Below, one piece after another: positions 17,122-27,298 of a stretch of DNA of 64,000 nt. Location: assembly GCF_013204885.1 (NCBI RefSeq), contig NZ_JABMKX010000002.1:468033-532032 (forward strand), written 5' to 3'. The position numbers and the translations under genes are program-made. The DNA is from Paenibacillus tritici (GTDB lineage: Bacteria > Bacillota > Bacilli > Paenibacillales > Paenibacillaceae). The notes below the pieces were generated by a model. It had not been told where the DNA came from. It was given only the letters and a program-made list of their open reading frames with translations, and did no database searches. Numbering within the stretch: the stretch's first letter is position 1; the number at the start of each line of letters is the position of its first letter.

Positions 17122-17166
17122 AGCAGAGCAGCGATCCTCCAATAACGGGAGAATCGCTGCTCTGCT
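17122..17166. terminator. Bidirectional terminator
   Basis: AGCAGAGCAGCGAT and its complement (ATCGCTGCTCTGCT) form a 14-bp stem, extended by CTCC/GGAG after one mismatch. A T-run follows on both strands (CACTTTTTG on plus, TTTTTTGG on minus). It separates the bce region and the transposase remnant from the convergent beta-helix gene. Confidence 0.8.
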
Positions 17167-17308
17167 CACTTTTTGTAGCATTAAGAATGATGATGACAAC
17201 TGCCTTCTGCCATAGAAAATCTGCTTTTGGTACAGCCTCTTTTGCCGTATCCATTGTCTGTTCTAACCGCACCCGTTATGGTTCTGCGCAAGTAGCGCCC
17301 GCCCTCCC

Positions 17309-20300
17309 CTACGGCAAGACCGAGAAGACAATATCGTCGAACAGCATATAAGCGAAGCCGCTGGTGTAGAAGCCGACCTTGCCGGACGGGCGGTGGCCCG
17401 GATCAGTGCCGGAGAGCCTTGGCGAACCATTGACAGATACGGCAATATCTCCGTCCTGCACCGTCACCTTCACCTCATATTCTGTATCCGGCAGCAGGTC
17501 ATGTCCCGGCAGCACATTCTCGGTAAGCTTCTGCCACGCGGTATCATACAGAATCCAGCCGGAAGATCCGTCGGCCCGGGTCCGGTAGCCAATCCGGGTG
17601 GAGCCGGCGCTGTCCTGGCGGTCGAAGATGTACAGGATACCGTTATCCGGCATCATGGGTGGCGTCTTCAGCTTGAAGTCCAGCTGATAGTTCGTGAAGC
17701 TGCGGTCGAGCAGACCGCTGGCACCATTCAGGAGCTTGTAGCGGCGGTTGCCGTCCGCATCTGCGGCAATGCTGCGGTTCGGGTCTACCGGCCAGCCGTT
17801 GCCTCCGTTCTCGAAGTCTGTCTCATGCATAATATTCGAGACGGTGACTGTGATATCCGCCTTCACGAGCGGATTCACCGTGGACACTGCAGAGATCAGG
17901 GTCTGCCCCTCGTATACGGCTTGAACCACTCCCGTACTGTCCACCGTAGCGACCGCAGGGTTAGCCGACTGCCAGGTGACGCCTGTATCCGGCGTATCCA
18001 CAGGGTCGAAGGCCAGCTCCAGTTGCCGCTGTTCCCCGGCGGCTATACGCACTGTGCTCTCTGCCGGAATGATTCCGGCCAGCGTAGGGGTCAGCGCCTT
18101 GAACTGAATGTCATCGAAGTGCATCTGGCTGACATTGCTGACGTAGAATCCGACTTTCCCTGCCGCGTTATGCCCCGGATCATTGCCCTTCAGACGAAAC
18201 GCCCCATCCAGGTAGACGCTGATGTCGCCGCCCTTCACCAGCATCTTGACCGCATATTCCGTATTCGGCTGCAGATCATGCCCTGGCCGCTTAACCTCCT
18301 TCAGCACCGTCCAAGCCGAATTGTACAGCAGCCAGGCAGAGCTTCCGTCTGCCCGTGTCCTGTACCCGATCCGGCTGGAACCGCTGCCGGCCTGACGGTC
18401 GAAGATGTAGAAGGTCGCATTATCCCCCATGACCTCCGGTGTCTTCAGCTTGAAGTTCAGCTCATAATCAGAGAAGGACTTGGGACTGAGCGACGAGGCC
18501 CCGTTCAGAATCTTGTACCAGCGGTTCGACCCAATCTTCTCAATGCTGCGGTTCGCATCCTGCAGCCAGCCGTTCGCGCCGGATTCGAAATCCGTGAAGT
18601 CCATCACGCCGTCCCCTGCCTCCACGTGCACCGTAACCGCAGCGGTCAGCAGCGGATTCTCCGCCGAGGCTACCGTAATAACCGTGGTGCCAACCGACTG
18701 TCCGGTAACGGCACCTCCGCTATCTACAGCCGCAACTCCGGGATCGGCCGAAGTGAAGGTCAGAGCGGGATGGTCCGCGTTCCACGGAAGCACCGCCGTG
18801 CGCAGCTTCACCGTTTTCCAGCGGTCCACGGTAATTTCACTGTCATAGACGGCTACCCCCTCTACAGGATAGCTGTCTGGACCGTCTGTTGTGCCCGCCT
18901 TGCCGTCAATGCCGATATCGCCAAACGGGATATCCGGGAAGCCGGGAATAACATCGAAGACATCCGCATCCGGCCGCAGCGACAGATCGCCTCCCGCCAG
19001 GTTGGTGAAGCCGGGATCTGCTGTGGTCACCCAGTTATCCGCGTACTGGACCAGTCCGAACTTGTCATATGCCCCGTATACATTGGTCGTCACACTGCGC
19101 GGAACCGACGGGTTATAGACGACATTCCCCTGGAAGGTATTCGTGTCCGGATAATAACGGTTCTCCGTGAAGAAATCCGCCAGCTCCGGATACTTGGTCA
19201 GATAAGGGGTTCCGGTAAAATTATTGTTCGCCGCGAACAGCGCCTGCCATTTCGGCATGTAGTTGAGCGGGACCTGATCATCCGGCTCATCGCCCAGGAA
19301 CATATCCGCATAATCATAAGGAATTTTGCTGTCGATGAATATATTGTTACGGGTCAGGATATGTGCACCGCCGTTGTTTTTAATAGCCGAATTGCCCATC
19401 TTGTAAAAGATATTCTCGTCGATGGTCAACCCCATCGTGAAATTGTCGGGATAGACGCCCTCCACCCCGGCCTTGCTCTCGCCGATGTTATGGAAGTAAT
19501 TACGCCGGATGACCGTCCCCCGCTCATGGGGCTGCTCACCTGCATTCATATAGATCGCGCCGAGATCCGAGAAGGTAGTGCATACGTCATAGATCTCGTT
19601 ATACTCCACGGTATGATCATTGCCGAAGATCAGCACGCCGGGATGAGGCGCATCATGCAGCTCATTGTCCGACATGCGGTTGCCGACGCCGGATAGCAGT
19701 ACCCCGGGATTGTAGGCTTTGTGATAGTAGGCAAAATCGTGAATATGCGAATTCTCCACCACATTGTTCCCTGGCGCCAGCGTCGTTTTGTTGCCGCCTG
19801 TCAGTGTGACGGCGGTGCCGCCGATATGATGAATATGAGTGCTGATAATGGCGTGGTCCGTTCCCGGCGCCCCTTCAAAGTTGTTGTAGTAGAACCGGCT
19901 CTGCGTATTGACCAGCACGCCGCTGTTGGTGAAGTTACGGATCTCGCTGTTCAGAATACGCATATGACTGCCGCCCATGAATACGGCTGCCGAATCACGG
20001 CCGTTCTCAAGGATAAGCTCGGAGAAGTCGATATACGAAGCATTGAGCGCGTTAATCATCGGACTCTTCAGCATCGTAACTTCAATATCCGGGTTATCCG
20101 CTGCAAACTCGGCGTTCGGCAGGAAATAGAGCTTCCCCGCCTGGCGGTCAATATAATATTCGCCGGGCATATCCATTTCCTCCAGCAGATTCTGCGCGAA
20201 ATGGAAGTCCGGATACCAGTTCTTGAAGATGCCGCTCATTTCCCCGTAGCGAAGGGTGATGCTCTTAGCAGCCGTGTCAATGGATGCAATCTTGTTGTAC

Positions 20301-21073
20301 GACCATTCCCAGCTGTAGCCGAAGATCCCGTCCAGCCAGATATCGTCTGCCTGCGTCCAGTACTGGGGCCGGTCATACGTGTACGTGAAGGTCCCGCCGC
20401 GCGTATGCACTTCCCCGTTCGGGTCCTTCCTGGTCGGACCCGGATCAAGGATCTCATCCATCTGGACCGTGCTCTCATTGGGCCAGCGGGCCAGGGTCAT
20501 GCCCTGCCCGGCCACATACAGCTCCATCGGCGGCACCTCGCTCAGATCATTGGCCAGATAATAGCCATGGCGGCTGAGCTGGCCGTAATCGGTGATGCCA
20601 AGCGCCCCCAGATCTGCTGCGAGCACTTTCGTTCTCGCGTCGGTACTGATAATCCGGCCGAGAATGGCCGGGTCAGTGACCGGAACGAACGCGGATTTGG
20701 CCAGCTTACGGGAGCCTGACAGAGTCACCGACTCCCCCGGATAAGCCGTGTACTTAACCGGCTTACCGGCCTCGCCGGAGTCCTGCTGGCGCAGCTCGAA
20801 GCTGGAGGTCCGTTCGTACCTGCCTTCACGCAGATACACGGTGACGCCGCCGTCCGGCAGTCCTTCCTCCGTCTTCAGCGTCCGGATCGCATCGCGCGCC
20901 TTCTCCAGCGTCTGGAATGGGGCAGTCAGGGTCCCGGAATTGGAATCGCTTCCATTATTGGCGACATAAAAAGCCGTCCCGGACGTACCGCCCTCCGCTT
21001 GTGCAACTGGGGGAGTGGGGTTGAGCGTGAACAGCAGACTGGCTGCAAGTGCCGCAAGCAAACGTTTTTTCAC
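17309..21073 (-). CDS. Secreted GH141-like right-handed beta-helix protein with Ig-like (BIG2) and concanavalin-like modules
   Basis: A 1254-residue exported protein. A signal peptide ends near PPVAQAEGG. FYVANNGSDSNSGTLTAPFQ, LPDGGVTVYLREGRY, YPGESVTLSGSRK and GMTLARWPNE are landmarks I know from GH141 proteins (alpha-L-fucosidases/xylanases acting on complex pectin or xylan). PbH1-type helix turns such as NVVENSHIHDF and HTVEYNEIYDV follow. After about residue 740 come BIG2 domains, each followed by one of two similar beta-sandwich modules (TDFESGANGW and TDFENGGNGW) that appear duplicated. The GTG at 21073 is preferred over the ATG at 21118, which precedes the AGGAAGAGGAG site. It is the last gene of the importer operon. 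Confidence 0.85.
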   Translation of the reverse strand: MKKRLLAALAASLLFTLNPTPPVAQAEGGTSGTAFYVANNGSDSNSGTLTAPFQTLEKARDAIRTLKTEEGLPDGGVTVYLREGRYERTSSFELRQQDSGEAGKPVKYTAYPGESVTLSGSRKLAKSAFVPVTDPAILGRIISTDARTKVLAADLGALGITDYGQLSRHGYYLANDLSEVPPMELYVAGQGMTLARWPNESTVQMDEILDPGPTRKDPNGEVHTRGGTFTYTYDRPQYWTQADDIWLDGIFGYSWEWSYNKIASIDTAAKSITLRYGEMSGIFKNWYPDFHFAQNLLEEMDMPGEYYIDRQAGKLYFLPNAEFAADNPDIEVTMLKSPMINALNASYIDFSELILENGRDSAAVFMGGSHMRILNSEIRNFTNSGVLVNTQSRFYYNNFEGAPGTDHAIISTHIHHIGGTAVTLTGGNKTTLAPGNNVVENSHIHDFAYYHKAYNPGVLLSGVGNRMSDNELHDAPHPGVLIFGNDHTVEYNEIYDVCTTFSDLGAIYMNAGEQPHERGTVIRRNYFHNIGESKAGVEGVYPDNFTMGLTIDENIFYKMGNSAIKNNGGAHILTRNNIFIDSKIPYDYADMFLGDEPDDQVPLNYMPKWQALFAANNNFTGTPYLTKYPELADFFTENRYYPDTNTFQGNVVYNPSVPRSVTTNVYGAYDKFGLVQYADNWVTTADPGFTNLAGGDLSLRPDADVFDVIPGFPDIPFGDIGIDGKAGTTDGPDSYPVEGVAVYDSEITVDRWKTVKLRTAVLPWNADHPALTFTSADPGVAAVDSGGAVTGQSVGTTVITVASAENPLLTAAVTVHVEAGDGVMDFTDFESGANGWLQDANRSIEKIGSNRWYKILNGASSLSPKSFSDYELNFKLKTPEVMGDNATFYIFDRQAGSGSSRIGYRTRADGSSAWLLYNSAWTVLKEVKRPGHDLQPNTEYAVKMLVKGGDISVYLDGAFRLKGNDPGHNAAGKVGFYVSNVSQMHFDDIQFKALTPTLAGIIPAESTVRIAAGEQRQLELAFDPVDTPDTGVTWQSANPAVATVDSTGVVQAVYEGQTLISAVSTVNPLVKADITVTVSNIMHETDFENGGNGWPVDPNRSIAADADGNRRYKLLNGASGLLDRSFTNYQLDFKLKTPPMMPDNGILYIFDRQDSAGSTRIGYRTRADGSSGWILYDTAWQKLTENVLPGHDLLPDTEYEVKVTVQDGDIAVSVNGSPRLSGTDPGHRPSGKVGFYTSGFAYMLFDDIVFSVLP

Positions 21074-21173
21074 CAAGGCTCCTCTTCCTTTCAAAGTGGG
21101 ATGTAGGGGCTTCGCCATCTATACCTTGACGAAGCCCTCCATGAGCAGCAGATTTCTCCGGTTTCTCCTCAGC

Positions 21174-22721
21174 CTATTTCTTCAGACCTTTATCCTTCAG
21201 GAATTGTTCAAATTGCTTGGTGACTTCCGCCACGTATTTCTCCTCGCCCGCTTCCTTCAGCTTGCCGTACAGCGCAGGCCAGGTCTCTTCAAAATCAAGC
21301 GTACCGGTAACCAGTCCCCGTTTGTATTCTCCCCATACGGCGTTCAGGTTGGCAATTTCGGTATTCACCGGCTCGGAATTGAATTTGAAGGCACCGACAG
21401 GATTGACCTCGGAATCAGAATTGATCTTCTTGGTCTCTTCCCAGACATTCTCCGGCTGTCCCTCCTTCAGATAAGAGTTGAACACACTCCCGAACACCCA
21501 GTCCATATTCGGCAGGTAACGGGAATCCGCTTTGGCCTTGATGTACTCTCCATCGGCCTTATCATAATGTTCACCAGCAATGCCGTTACAGAGCAGATTG
21601 TACAGCTCCTTGTCGGTATTCACCAGATTCAGGAACATCATCGCGCGTTCGGGATTAGGAGCGGTACGGCTGATGGACTGGTTGGTGGTGGCTGAATAGC
21701 CGTTAGAGAACCAGTCGCTAAGCGGAACGGTGATCACATCATTGCCGCCGTTTTTGGCCTTCACCTCAGCCTCAACCCCCGGCTTCAGCGTCACGTTGAA
21801 ATCGACGGCAATTTGGCCTTTCGCCAGGTAATCATTCGCTTTTTCGGTGGCGGCATCCTTGTAAATATAGCCATCCTTATACCATTTGCTGGCCAGCCGG
21901 AAATTGTTCAGCTCTTCTTCGGGATAGCGCTGTAATGTATAAGTGGGATCATCTGTTTTGATATAGAAATGGTCATCCAGACCTGGAACCACCCAGTACT
22001 TGTCGTCATGAGCCTCGGGATTGATGAAGGAGGTACCGAATATGCCAAACGGAATGATGTCCGGCTCATTCTGCTTAATCTGGGCCAGGAAGGGCTCGAT
22101 ATCGGCTACTTTTTTGATGGAAGCGGTGTCAAGTTTGTACTTGTCAGCGAAGCGCTTCTGGATGATGAATCCATACCGGGAGCCGTTGATCTGCTGGTTC
22201 GGGATGCCGTATATCTCCCCGTCCACCGAGAGGCCGTCCCACATGACCTGCGGCACATCCTTCTTCAGCTCCGGCGCATACTCCTCAAGCAGAGCATCCA
22301 TCGGCTGGATGGCGCCCTTGCGCACCAGCTCTTCAGGCTTCAGCATGTAGCCGGTCCAGAGAATATCGAACTTCTCGCCTGCCGCAAGCACCGTGTTCAT
22401 CTTCTGCACATAATCCCCGATCGCTACAGGCATCAGCTTGACGGTGGCATTGATCTTCGCCTTCGTAATCTTGTTTACTTCCTCCTGCACCTTAGCCTGA
22501 TCTGCCTGAAGCTGCGACAACGGATAATACCAGGTCAGTTCAACCGGCTTCAGCTCCCCTGCGCTTCCGGATTCCGGAGCCGCACTTTGCGCGGCATCCG
22601 TCCCGCTTCCTTCCGTGCCTGTCCCGGCATTCGTGCCGCCGTTATTATTCCCCCCGCAGCCTGACAGCACAGATGCAACCAGCATTACGGACGCCAATAC
22701 TCCAACCAGCCTTTTTCTCAT
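21174..22721 (-). CDS. Extracellular solute-binding lipoprotein (LplA-like, DUF3502 C-terminus)
   Basis: A 515-residue sugar-binding lipoprotein. The signal ends in lipobox VLSGCGG. The N-terminal region LTWYYPLSQLQADQAKVQEE starts a family-1 solute-binding fold, and the C-terminal segment (VNTEIANLNAVWGEYKRGLV and on) fits DUF3502 found in LplA/YtcQ-type proteins. It captures an oligosaccharide outside the membrane and hands it to the two permeases encoded just upstream. It lies between the permeases and the GH141-like enzyme, whose products are the likely ligand. Confidence 0.93.
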   Translation of the reverse strand: MRKRLVGVLASVMLVASVLSGCGGNNNGGTNAGTGTEGSGTDAAQSAAPESGSAGELKPVELTWYYPLSQLQADQAKVQEEVNKITKAKINATVKLMPVAIGDYVQKMNTVLAAGEKFDILWTGYMLKPEELVRKGAIQPMDALLEEYAPELKKDVPQVMWDGLSVDGEIYGIPNQQINGSRYGFIIQKRFADKYKLDTASIKKVADIEPFLAQIKQNEPDIIPFGIFGTSFINPEAHDDKYWVVPGLDDHFYIKTDDPTYTLQRYPEEELNNFRLASKWYKDGYIYKDAATEKANDYLAKGQIAVDFNVTLKPGVEAEVKAKNGGNDVITVPLSDWFSNGYSATTNQSISRTAPNPERAMMFLNLVNTDKELYNLLCNGIAGEHYDKADGEYIKAKADSRYLPNMDWVFGSVFNSYLKEGQPENVWEETKKINSDSEVNPVGAFKFNSEPVNTEIANLNAVWGEYKRGLVTGTLDFEETWPALYGKLKEAGEEKYVAEVTKQFEQFLKDKGLKK

Positions 22722-22759
22722 GTAAGTGACCTCCTGTACTTAGTACATGTAATTGTATG

Positions 22760-23644
22760 TTAACCCTTTAGGGAGCCAACCGTAAGTCCTTTGACGAAAA
22801 ACCGCTGAAAAAACGGGAAGATCACCAGCATCGGTCCGCCGGCCAGTACAGCAATCGCCATCCGCGCCGAGCTGTTCGGGAAGCTGCTCAGATCAATGCC
22901 GAGCTGTCCGGTAAATTCAGAGTTCGTCGTCAGAAACTCGATGCTGTTGAGCGTCCGCACCAGCAGAAGCTGCAGCGGCACCTTGTTCGGATCGTCGATG
23001 TAGAGCATGGCGTTGAACCATTCGTTCCAGTAGGTAAAGGAGATCAGCAGACCCAGCGTCGCCAGCGCCGGAGTGGACAACGGCAGGATGATCCGGAAGA
23101 AAATGCGGAATTCCCGCGCCCCGTCGATTTTGGCCGATTCAATGATCTCCAGCGGAATCTTGGACATGAAGCCCTTCATGACCATAATGTTGAACGGTGA
23201 CAGCAGAATGGGCAGAATCAGCGCCAGCAGGCTGTCTTTCAGATGCAGATATTGCGTAATGAGAATGTAGGAGGGAACGAGCCCCCCGCTGAACAGCATG
23301 GTGAAAAATACATAGAAGGTCGTCGCCCGGTTATACCGGTAATCCTGCCTTGAAATCACGTATGCGGTCATCGCGGTCAGGAGCAGTCCGGCCAGCGCGC
23401 CGATAATGGTCACCGTGAAGGTCACCCCATAGGCACGGAGCAGAATATCGGGAGCGTCCAGCAGATACCGGTAGGCATCCAGACTGAAGGACTCAGGGAT
23501 GAACTGATACCCATTGTGGGTCAGCGACTTCTCATCGGTCAGCGATACGGCTATCACCAGCAGGAACGGCAGAATCACCACCAGCGACAACACCGTAAAC
23601 AGCAGATTAATAAACAGCTTGGAAAATTCAAATTTCTTGCCCAC
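22760..23644 (-). CDS. Carbohydrate ABC transporter permease (LplC/YtcP-like)
   Basis: A 294-residue inner-membrane permease with six helices. The EAA-type loop is ESAKIDGAREFRIFFRIILP, and the C-terminus FFQRFFVKGLTVGSLKG is typical of the second permease in this class. It starts with GTG, 8 bp after AGGAGGTG. It pairs with the permease at 23660-24646. No ATPase gene is present in the operon. Confidence 0.94.
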   Translation of the reverse strand: MGKKFEFSKLFINLLFTVLSLVVILPFLLVIAVSLTDEKSLTHNGYQFIPESFSLDAYRYLLDAPDILLRAYGVTFTVTIIGALAGLLLTAMTAYVISRQDYRYNRATTFYVFFTMLFSGGLVPSYILITQYLHLKDSLLALILPILLSPFNIMVMKGFMSKIPLEIIESAKIDGAREFRIFFRIILPLSTPALATLGLLISFTYWNEWFNAMLYIDDPNKVPLQLLLVRTLNSIEFLTTNSEFTGQLGIDLSSFPNSSARMAIAVLAGGPMLVIFPFFQRFFVKGLTVGSLKG

Positions 23645-23659
23645 GCTCAGGGCACCTCC

Positions 23660-24646
23660 TTACCACAGGGAATTATCGGGATCGACCTTGCGCACAATTC
23701 CGTTAGCCGTCAGCACCAGTACCAGACCTACAACCGACTGGTAAAAGCCTGTAGCCGCAGACATGCTTACATTGCCGACTTCACGCAGCGCACGGTATAC
23801 ATAGGTATCAATGATATCCGTAGAGCCGTACAGGAAACCGGAGTTATTCGGGATGAAATAATGCAGGCCGAAATCTCCGCGGAACATATTGCCGATGGAC
23901 AGAATCAGCATAATAATGATGATCGGAGCCATCAGCGGGATAGTGATTTTGAACGCCATCTGCCGCTTGGTTGCCCCGTCGATCCGCGCCGCCTCGTAAT
24001 ATTCACTGTTAATGCCAATAATCCCGGCAAAATAAATCAGCGTATTGAAGCCCACGACCTTCCATAATTGAACCAGAATGAGAATGACCGGCCACGGCCC
24101 GGCATCCTGGTACCAGCTCACCGGATTCAGCCCGAAGGATTCCAGGGTGCGGTTGATAAAACCATCCGAATGGTTCAGGAAAGCATAGGCCACATAACCC
24201 ACAAGTACCCATGAAAGGAAATGTGGCAGAAACAAGGCTGTCTGGTAGAACTTGCTCCATTTCGCCTTGATTTCATTCATTAGAATCGCCAGCAGCAGTG
24301 CTGCCGAGGTACCTACCACAATGTAGGCGGTATTATATAGAACCGTATTTCGGGTAATCCGCCATGCCGTATCCGTAGTGAATAAATAACGGAAATTATC
24401 CAGTCCCACCCACTTACTGCCGAAGATACCGAGATCATACCGGTAATTCTTGAAGGCAATAATCAGGCCGATCATGGGAATGTAGGCAAAAATCAATTTG
24501 TACAGCAGTCCCGGCAGTGAGAGCAGAAACAGCTCCCGGTTGTTCTTGAAATGATGCAGCTCTCTTCCGATCCACGTTCTTCTGCGCGTTCCCGGCGGCG
24601 CACCTGAACTTGCTCTTTGTTCCGCTAGTGGAACCTTATTCAACAT
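23660..24646 (-). CDS. Carbohydrate ABC transporter permease (LplB/YteP-like)
   Basis: A 328-residue permease. After a polar N-terminus, LFLLSLPGLLYKLIFAYIPM is the first helix, and the EAA loop reads EAARIDGATKRQMAFKITIP. The start at 24646 is preferred over the longer frame from 24757, since GGAAGGGG lies just upstream and the extra residues look like leader sequence. It is the first gene of the transport operon, about 250 bp downstream of the YesS-like regulator stop. Confidence 0.93.
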   Translation of the reverse strand: MLNKVPLAEQRASSGAPPGTRRRTWIGRELHHFKNNRELFLLSLPGLLYKLIFAYIPMIGLIIAFKNYRYDLGIFGSKWVGLDNFRYLFTTDTAWRITRNTVLYNTAYIVVGTSAALLLAILMNEIKAKWSKFYQTALFLPHFLSWVLVGYVAYAFLNHSDGFINRTLESFGLNPVSWYQDAGPWPVILILVQLWKVVGFNTLIYFAGIIGINSEYYEAARIDGATKRQMAFKITIPLMAPIIIIMLILSIGNMFRGDFGLHYFIPNNSGFLYGSTDIIDTYVYRALREVGNVSMSAATGFYQSVVGLVLVLTANGIVRKVDPDNSLW

Positions 24647-24828
24647 AACCAAAGCCCCTTCCTTTCCTTCCTTAGCTGCAGCTGTTTGCCTGTGTCCCAG
24701 GCTTTGCACGACTAACATAGCGCAGAATCCGGCTGTAGCGTTACTGTACAATTGCAAGAATGCTGTAACGGCGGGCTGTATTGTTGCCAGATTCCTGTTC
24801 CGGCGGGCGCAGAACTCAGGTGCGGCGC

Positions 24829-24866
24829 AAAAAGCCCGCTAAATGAGCAGCGCTCATTCAGCGGAC
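24829..24866 (-). terminator. Rho-independent terminator of the YesS-like gene
   Basis: On the minus strand a 15-bp stem (GTCCGCTGAATGAGC with GCTCATTTAGCGGGC, one mismatch) with a 3-base loop is followed by TTTTT. It ends the regulator transcript before the permease genes, so the importer operon needs its own promoter in 24647-24828. Confidence 0.85.
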
Positions 24867-24894
24867 TTGTGCCTTTCGTATGGGAAGAAGGAAA

Positions 24895-27204
24895 TTATTT
24901 GCTGCGGTCAATAGCACATTTCAGACGGTACTCCTTCGGCGTAGTGCCGTAGCGGCGTTTGAACAGGCGGTAGAAATAGCTCTCATTCCCGAATCCGACC
25001 TTCTCCATAATCTCAGTCACAGTCAGGTCCTTCTGCTCCAGATACTCTCTGGCACAGGACAGCCGGGCGGCATTGATCTGATCGACCACAGTTGTCCCTT
25101 CCTGCGCCTTGAACACCTGCCCCAGGTACACGGAGCTCATCTTGAGCATATCGGCGATCCGCTGCACATTGAGGTCGGGATCAGCGTAATGCTTATCAAT
25201 GATCTCCTTCACCGTTTCCGCCAGCAGCCGGTTCTTATCTTCCCGGCCGCTCCGGCGCTGCTCCGCGACTTCACGCACCACCTCCTGAAGGACAGTCTCG
25301 ATCTCATCCAGTGTTTCCTTTTCCAGAATCCGCCGGTTAATCGCCTGAAGGTTGACCGAGACCGGGTTCACGTTACGGCTGTTCATCTCTCCAAGCGTCT
25401 GGTTTAAGGTCACGGCAAGATGCAGCACCGCAGAGTACATATTCTCGTAGCTGAAGCCGCCGAGCAGCTCTCTCCATTTACGGATCGTCTGCTCTGTCTC
25501 TGCCAGATCTCCGCCCTTCAGCCCGTCCGTCAGCTGCCGTTCCAGCTCCTGCGGGATACGCAGCGCTTCATTCTGCTCATTCTCCCGGAGCAGCCCAGGC
25601 TCCATAACCGCTCCCTTGCCGAAGATCATCCGGTAGTTGGAGTGGCGTATAGCCAGATTGTAATGCCGGGTAATGAGGCGGTAATCGCTGAACACTTCGC
25701 TTAGTGTAACGGTAAAAGTAATATGATAATAACGGGCAATCTTCTGCTGAAGCTCCCTGAAGCGCTCCTCCAGCTTCGCCAGCTCCTCCTCCGTGTTCCC
25801 GGCAATGAAGACCAGATGGCCGCTCTTCATATCTGCGGCTTCGCAGGACCCTTCCAGGCGCAGTACCTCCTGGCCGATGTTGGCTATGGCGAAATACAGC
25901 AGGGATTCCATCGGCAGTCCCGGCTCTGCCGCAAGCCCCTGCAGATTGTCGATCTGAACGAGCGCCAGACGGAGCGGGGACGGATAGGCGATGTCAATGC
26001 TGTGCTGCTCCCTGAGCTGCAAGATGGCCTGCTCATCCAGGCTGTGGCTTGCGCCGATCAGGCTGCGGAGCTGATAGAGCTTGGCAACATTGGACTGCGA
26101 AGCCCGCTCCAGCTCAAGGCCCTTGAGCTTACTGATCATCTCGGTGAGGTTGGCCGCAATCAGCGACAGCTCATCCTTGGCCTGCGGCGCCCCGCGGACA
26201 TCCTGCGGAACCAGTGTCAGCAGTTGGCCTACCGGCTTATACAGACGTACCGCAAAGAACACGGAGAGCAGGACGGCGAGCAGAACTACGGACAGTGTGA
26301 CCGCGATCTCCGTCCATTTCATCTGCCGGACGCTGCCCAGCACCACATCATAATCCTGCATGCTGACAATCTGCCAGTTGTTCAGGGCTTTGCTCAGATA
26401 AGTAACCTTATACTTCGTGTCGTCATGCTTATAGTTGAAGGAATCCAGCGGCCTGCCCGATTCGCTGATCCGCGGCAGCAGCTCCCCCTTGAGGTCGAGA
26501 TCCTCAGGCAGCTGCCCGCCGGTGGAGATGAGCACCTCACCGTCGGTATCGGTCACGAATAGAACATCACTTTGCCGCTCGGCTACCTGGTTAAGCGCTT
26601 TCATGTTGTCCAGCATCCAGCCCGGCTTCACCGTCAGAATTAGCACATTGTCATTGATTGAACCCAGCGCCTCCCCGTCATACAGGAAGAACGCAAAGAC
26701 ATCAATGCCCTCGCCCTTTCCGTCCAGGTCCAGCGGAATAAGCTGTAGCTTCGGCAAGTCTGCCCTGGAGTCCATATAGCCCTGAAGGGAGCTGTACAGA
26801 AGATTATTATCAATCTCATGATTCAGCGACGAGAAGAAGCGGTGCTGGGCCCCGTTATAGAATACAGCCGCATGAAGATACGGGGACGCTGCGACCGTAT
26901 GGTTAAGCCGTTCAATTTTGAGAATGCTCTGCCTGTAATCCGCACCGGACTTCAGCGCCAGCAATTCCTCGTCATTGTACAGGGACACCGCCAGATCTTT
27001 TACGATCCCGTTCATGTTCTCGATATTGTAATTGATCTGGGTCAGCAGCTTGCGGTCGGCTTCATTCTGCATGCTAAGCACCTTGCTGCGGGCACCCGAG
27101 TTCACAAACAGCGAGGCCACAGCCAGTATAGCGACAACAAGCATGAAGCTGAGTAAGATCCGCTGCAGATATTTCCGCGAACGGATCGTCTGAAGTACAT
27201 TCAT
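24895..27204 (-). CDS. Membrane-bound AraC-family regulator (YesS-like)
   Basis: A 769-residue regulator. A first helix near residues 15-33 and a second near 285-310 enclose an outside sensor domain of about 250 residues. A cytoplasmic middle part follows, then an AraC/XylS DNA-binding domain at about 660-765 (LNVQRIADMLKMSSVYLGQV and VGFGNESYFYRLFKRRYGTT). This layout is that of B. subtilis YesS, which controls rhamnogalacturonan use. It probably senses a sugar or its binding protein outside the cell and activates the importer/GH141 operon next to it. Confidence 0.93.
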   Translation of the reverse strand: MNVLQTIRSRKYLQRILLSFMLVVAILAVASLFVNSGARSKVLSMQNEADRKLLTQINYNIENMNGIVKDLAVSLYNDEELLALKSGADYRQSILKIERLNHTVAASPYLHAAVFYNGAQHRFFSSLNHEIDNNLLYSSLQGYMDSRADLPKLQLIPLDLDGKGEGIDVFAFFLYDGEALGSINDNVLILTVKPGWMLDNMKALNQVAERQSDVLFVTDTDGEVLISTGGQLPEDLDLKGELLPRISESGRPLDSFNYKHDDTKYKVTYLSKALNNWQIVSMQDYDVVLGSVRQMKWTEIAVTLSVVLLAVLLSVFFAVRLYKPVGQLLTLVPQDVRGAPQAKDELSLIAANLTEMISKLKGLELERASQSNVAKLYQLRSLIGASHSLDEQAILQLREQHSIDIAYPSPLRLALVQIDNLQGLAAEPGLPMESLLYFAIANIGQEVLRLEGSCEAADMKSGHLVFIAGNTEEELAKLEERFRELQQKIARYYHITFTVTLSEVFSDYRLITRHYNLAIRHSNYRMIFGKGAVMEPGLLRENEQNEALRIPQELERQLTDGLKGGDLAETEQTIRKWRELLGGFSYENMYSAVLHLAVTLNQTLGEMNSRNVNPVSVNLQAINRRILEKETLDEIETVLQEVVREVAEQRRSGREDKNRLLAETVKEIIDKHYADPDLNVQRIADMLKMSSVYLGQVFKAQEGTTVVDQINAARLSCAREYLEQKDLTVTEIMEKVGFGNESYFYRLFKRRYGTTPKEYRLKCAIDRSK

Positions 27205-27298
27205 AGGTGATCTCTCCCGGCTCTTAGGGTGACCTTACTATAATCCCGCGCCAAATTGCTTGTCAATCGGTGGTTCTGTGAGCCGCCTTCGGGAATTC

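Noticed and set aside
17066..17272. Small minus-strand frames downstream of the transposase remnant
   Set aside because: They read through the terminator hairpin and show no recognisable protein; treated as spacer.
17393..19696. Long 767-codon open frame on the plus strand
   Set aside because: It is antisense to the GH141-like gene, has an Arg/Ile/His-rich composition typical of the complement of GC-rich coding DNA, and shows no family motif or ribosome binding site.
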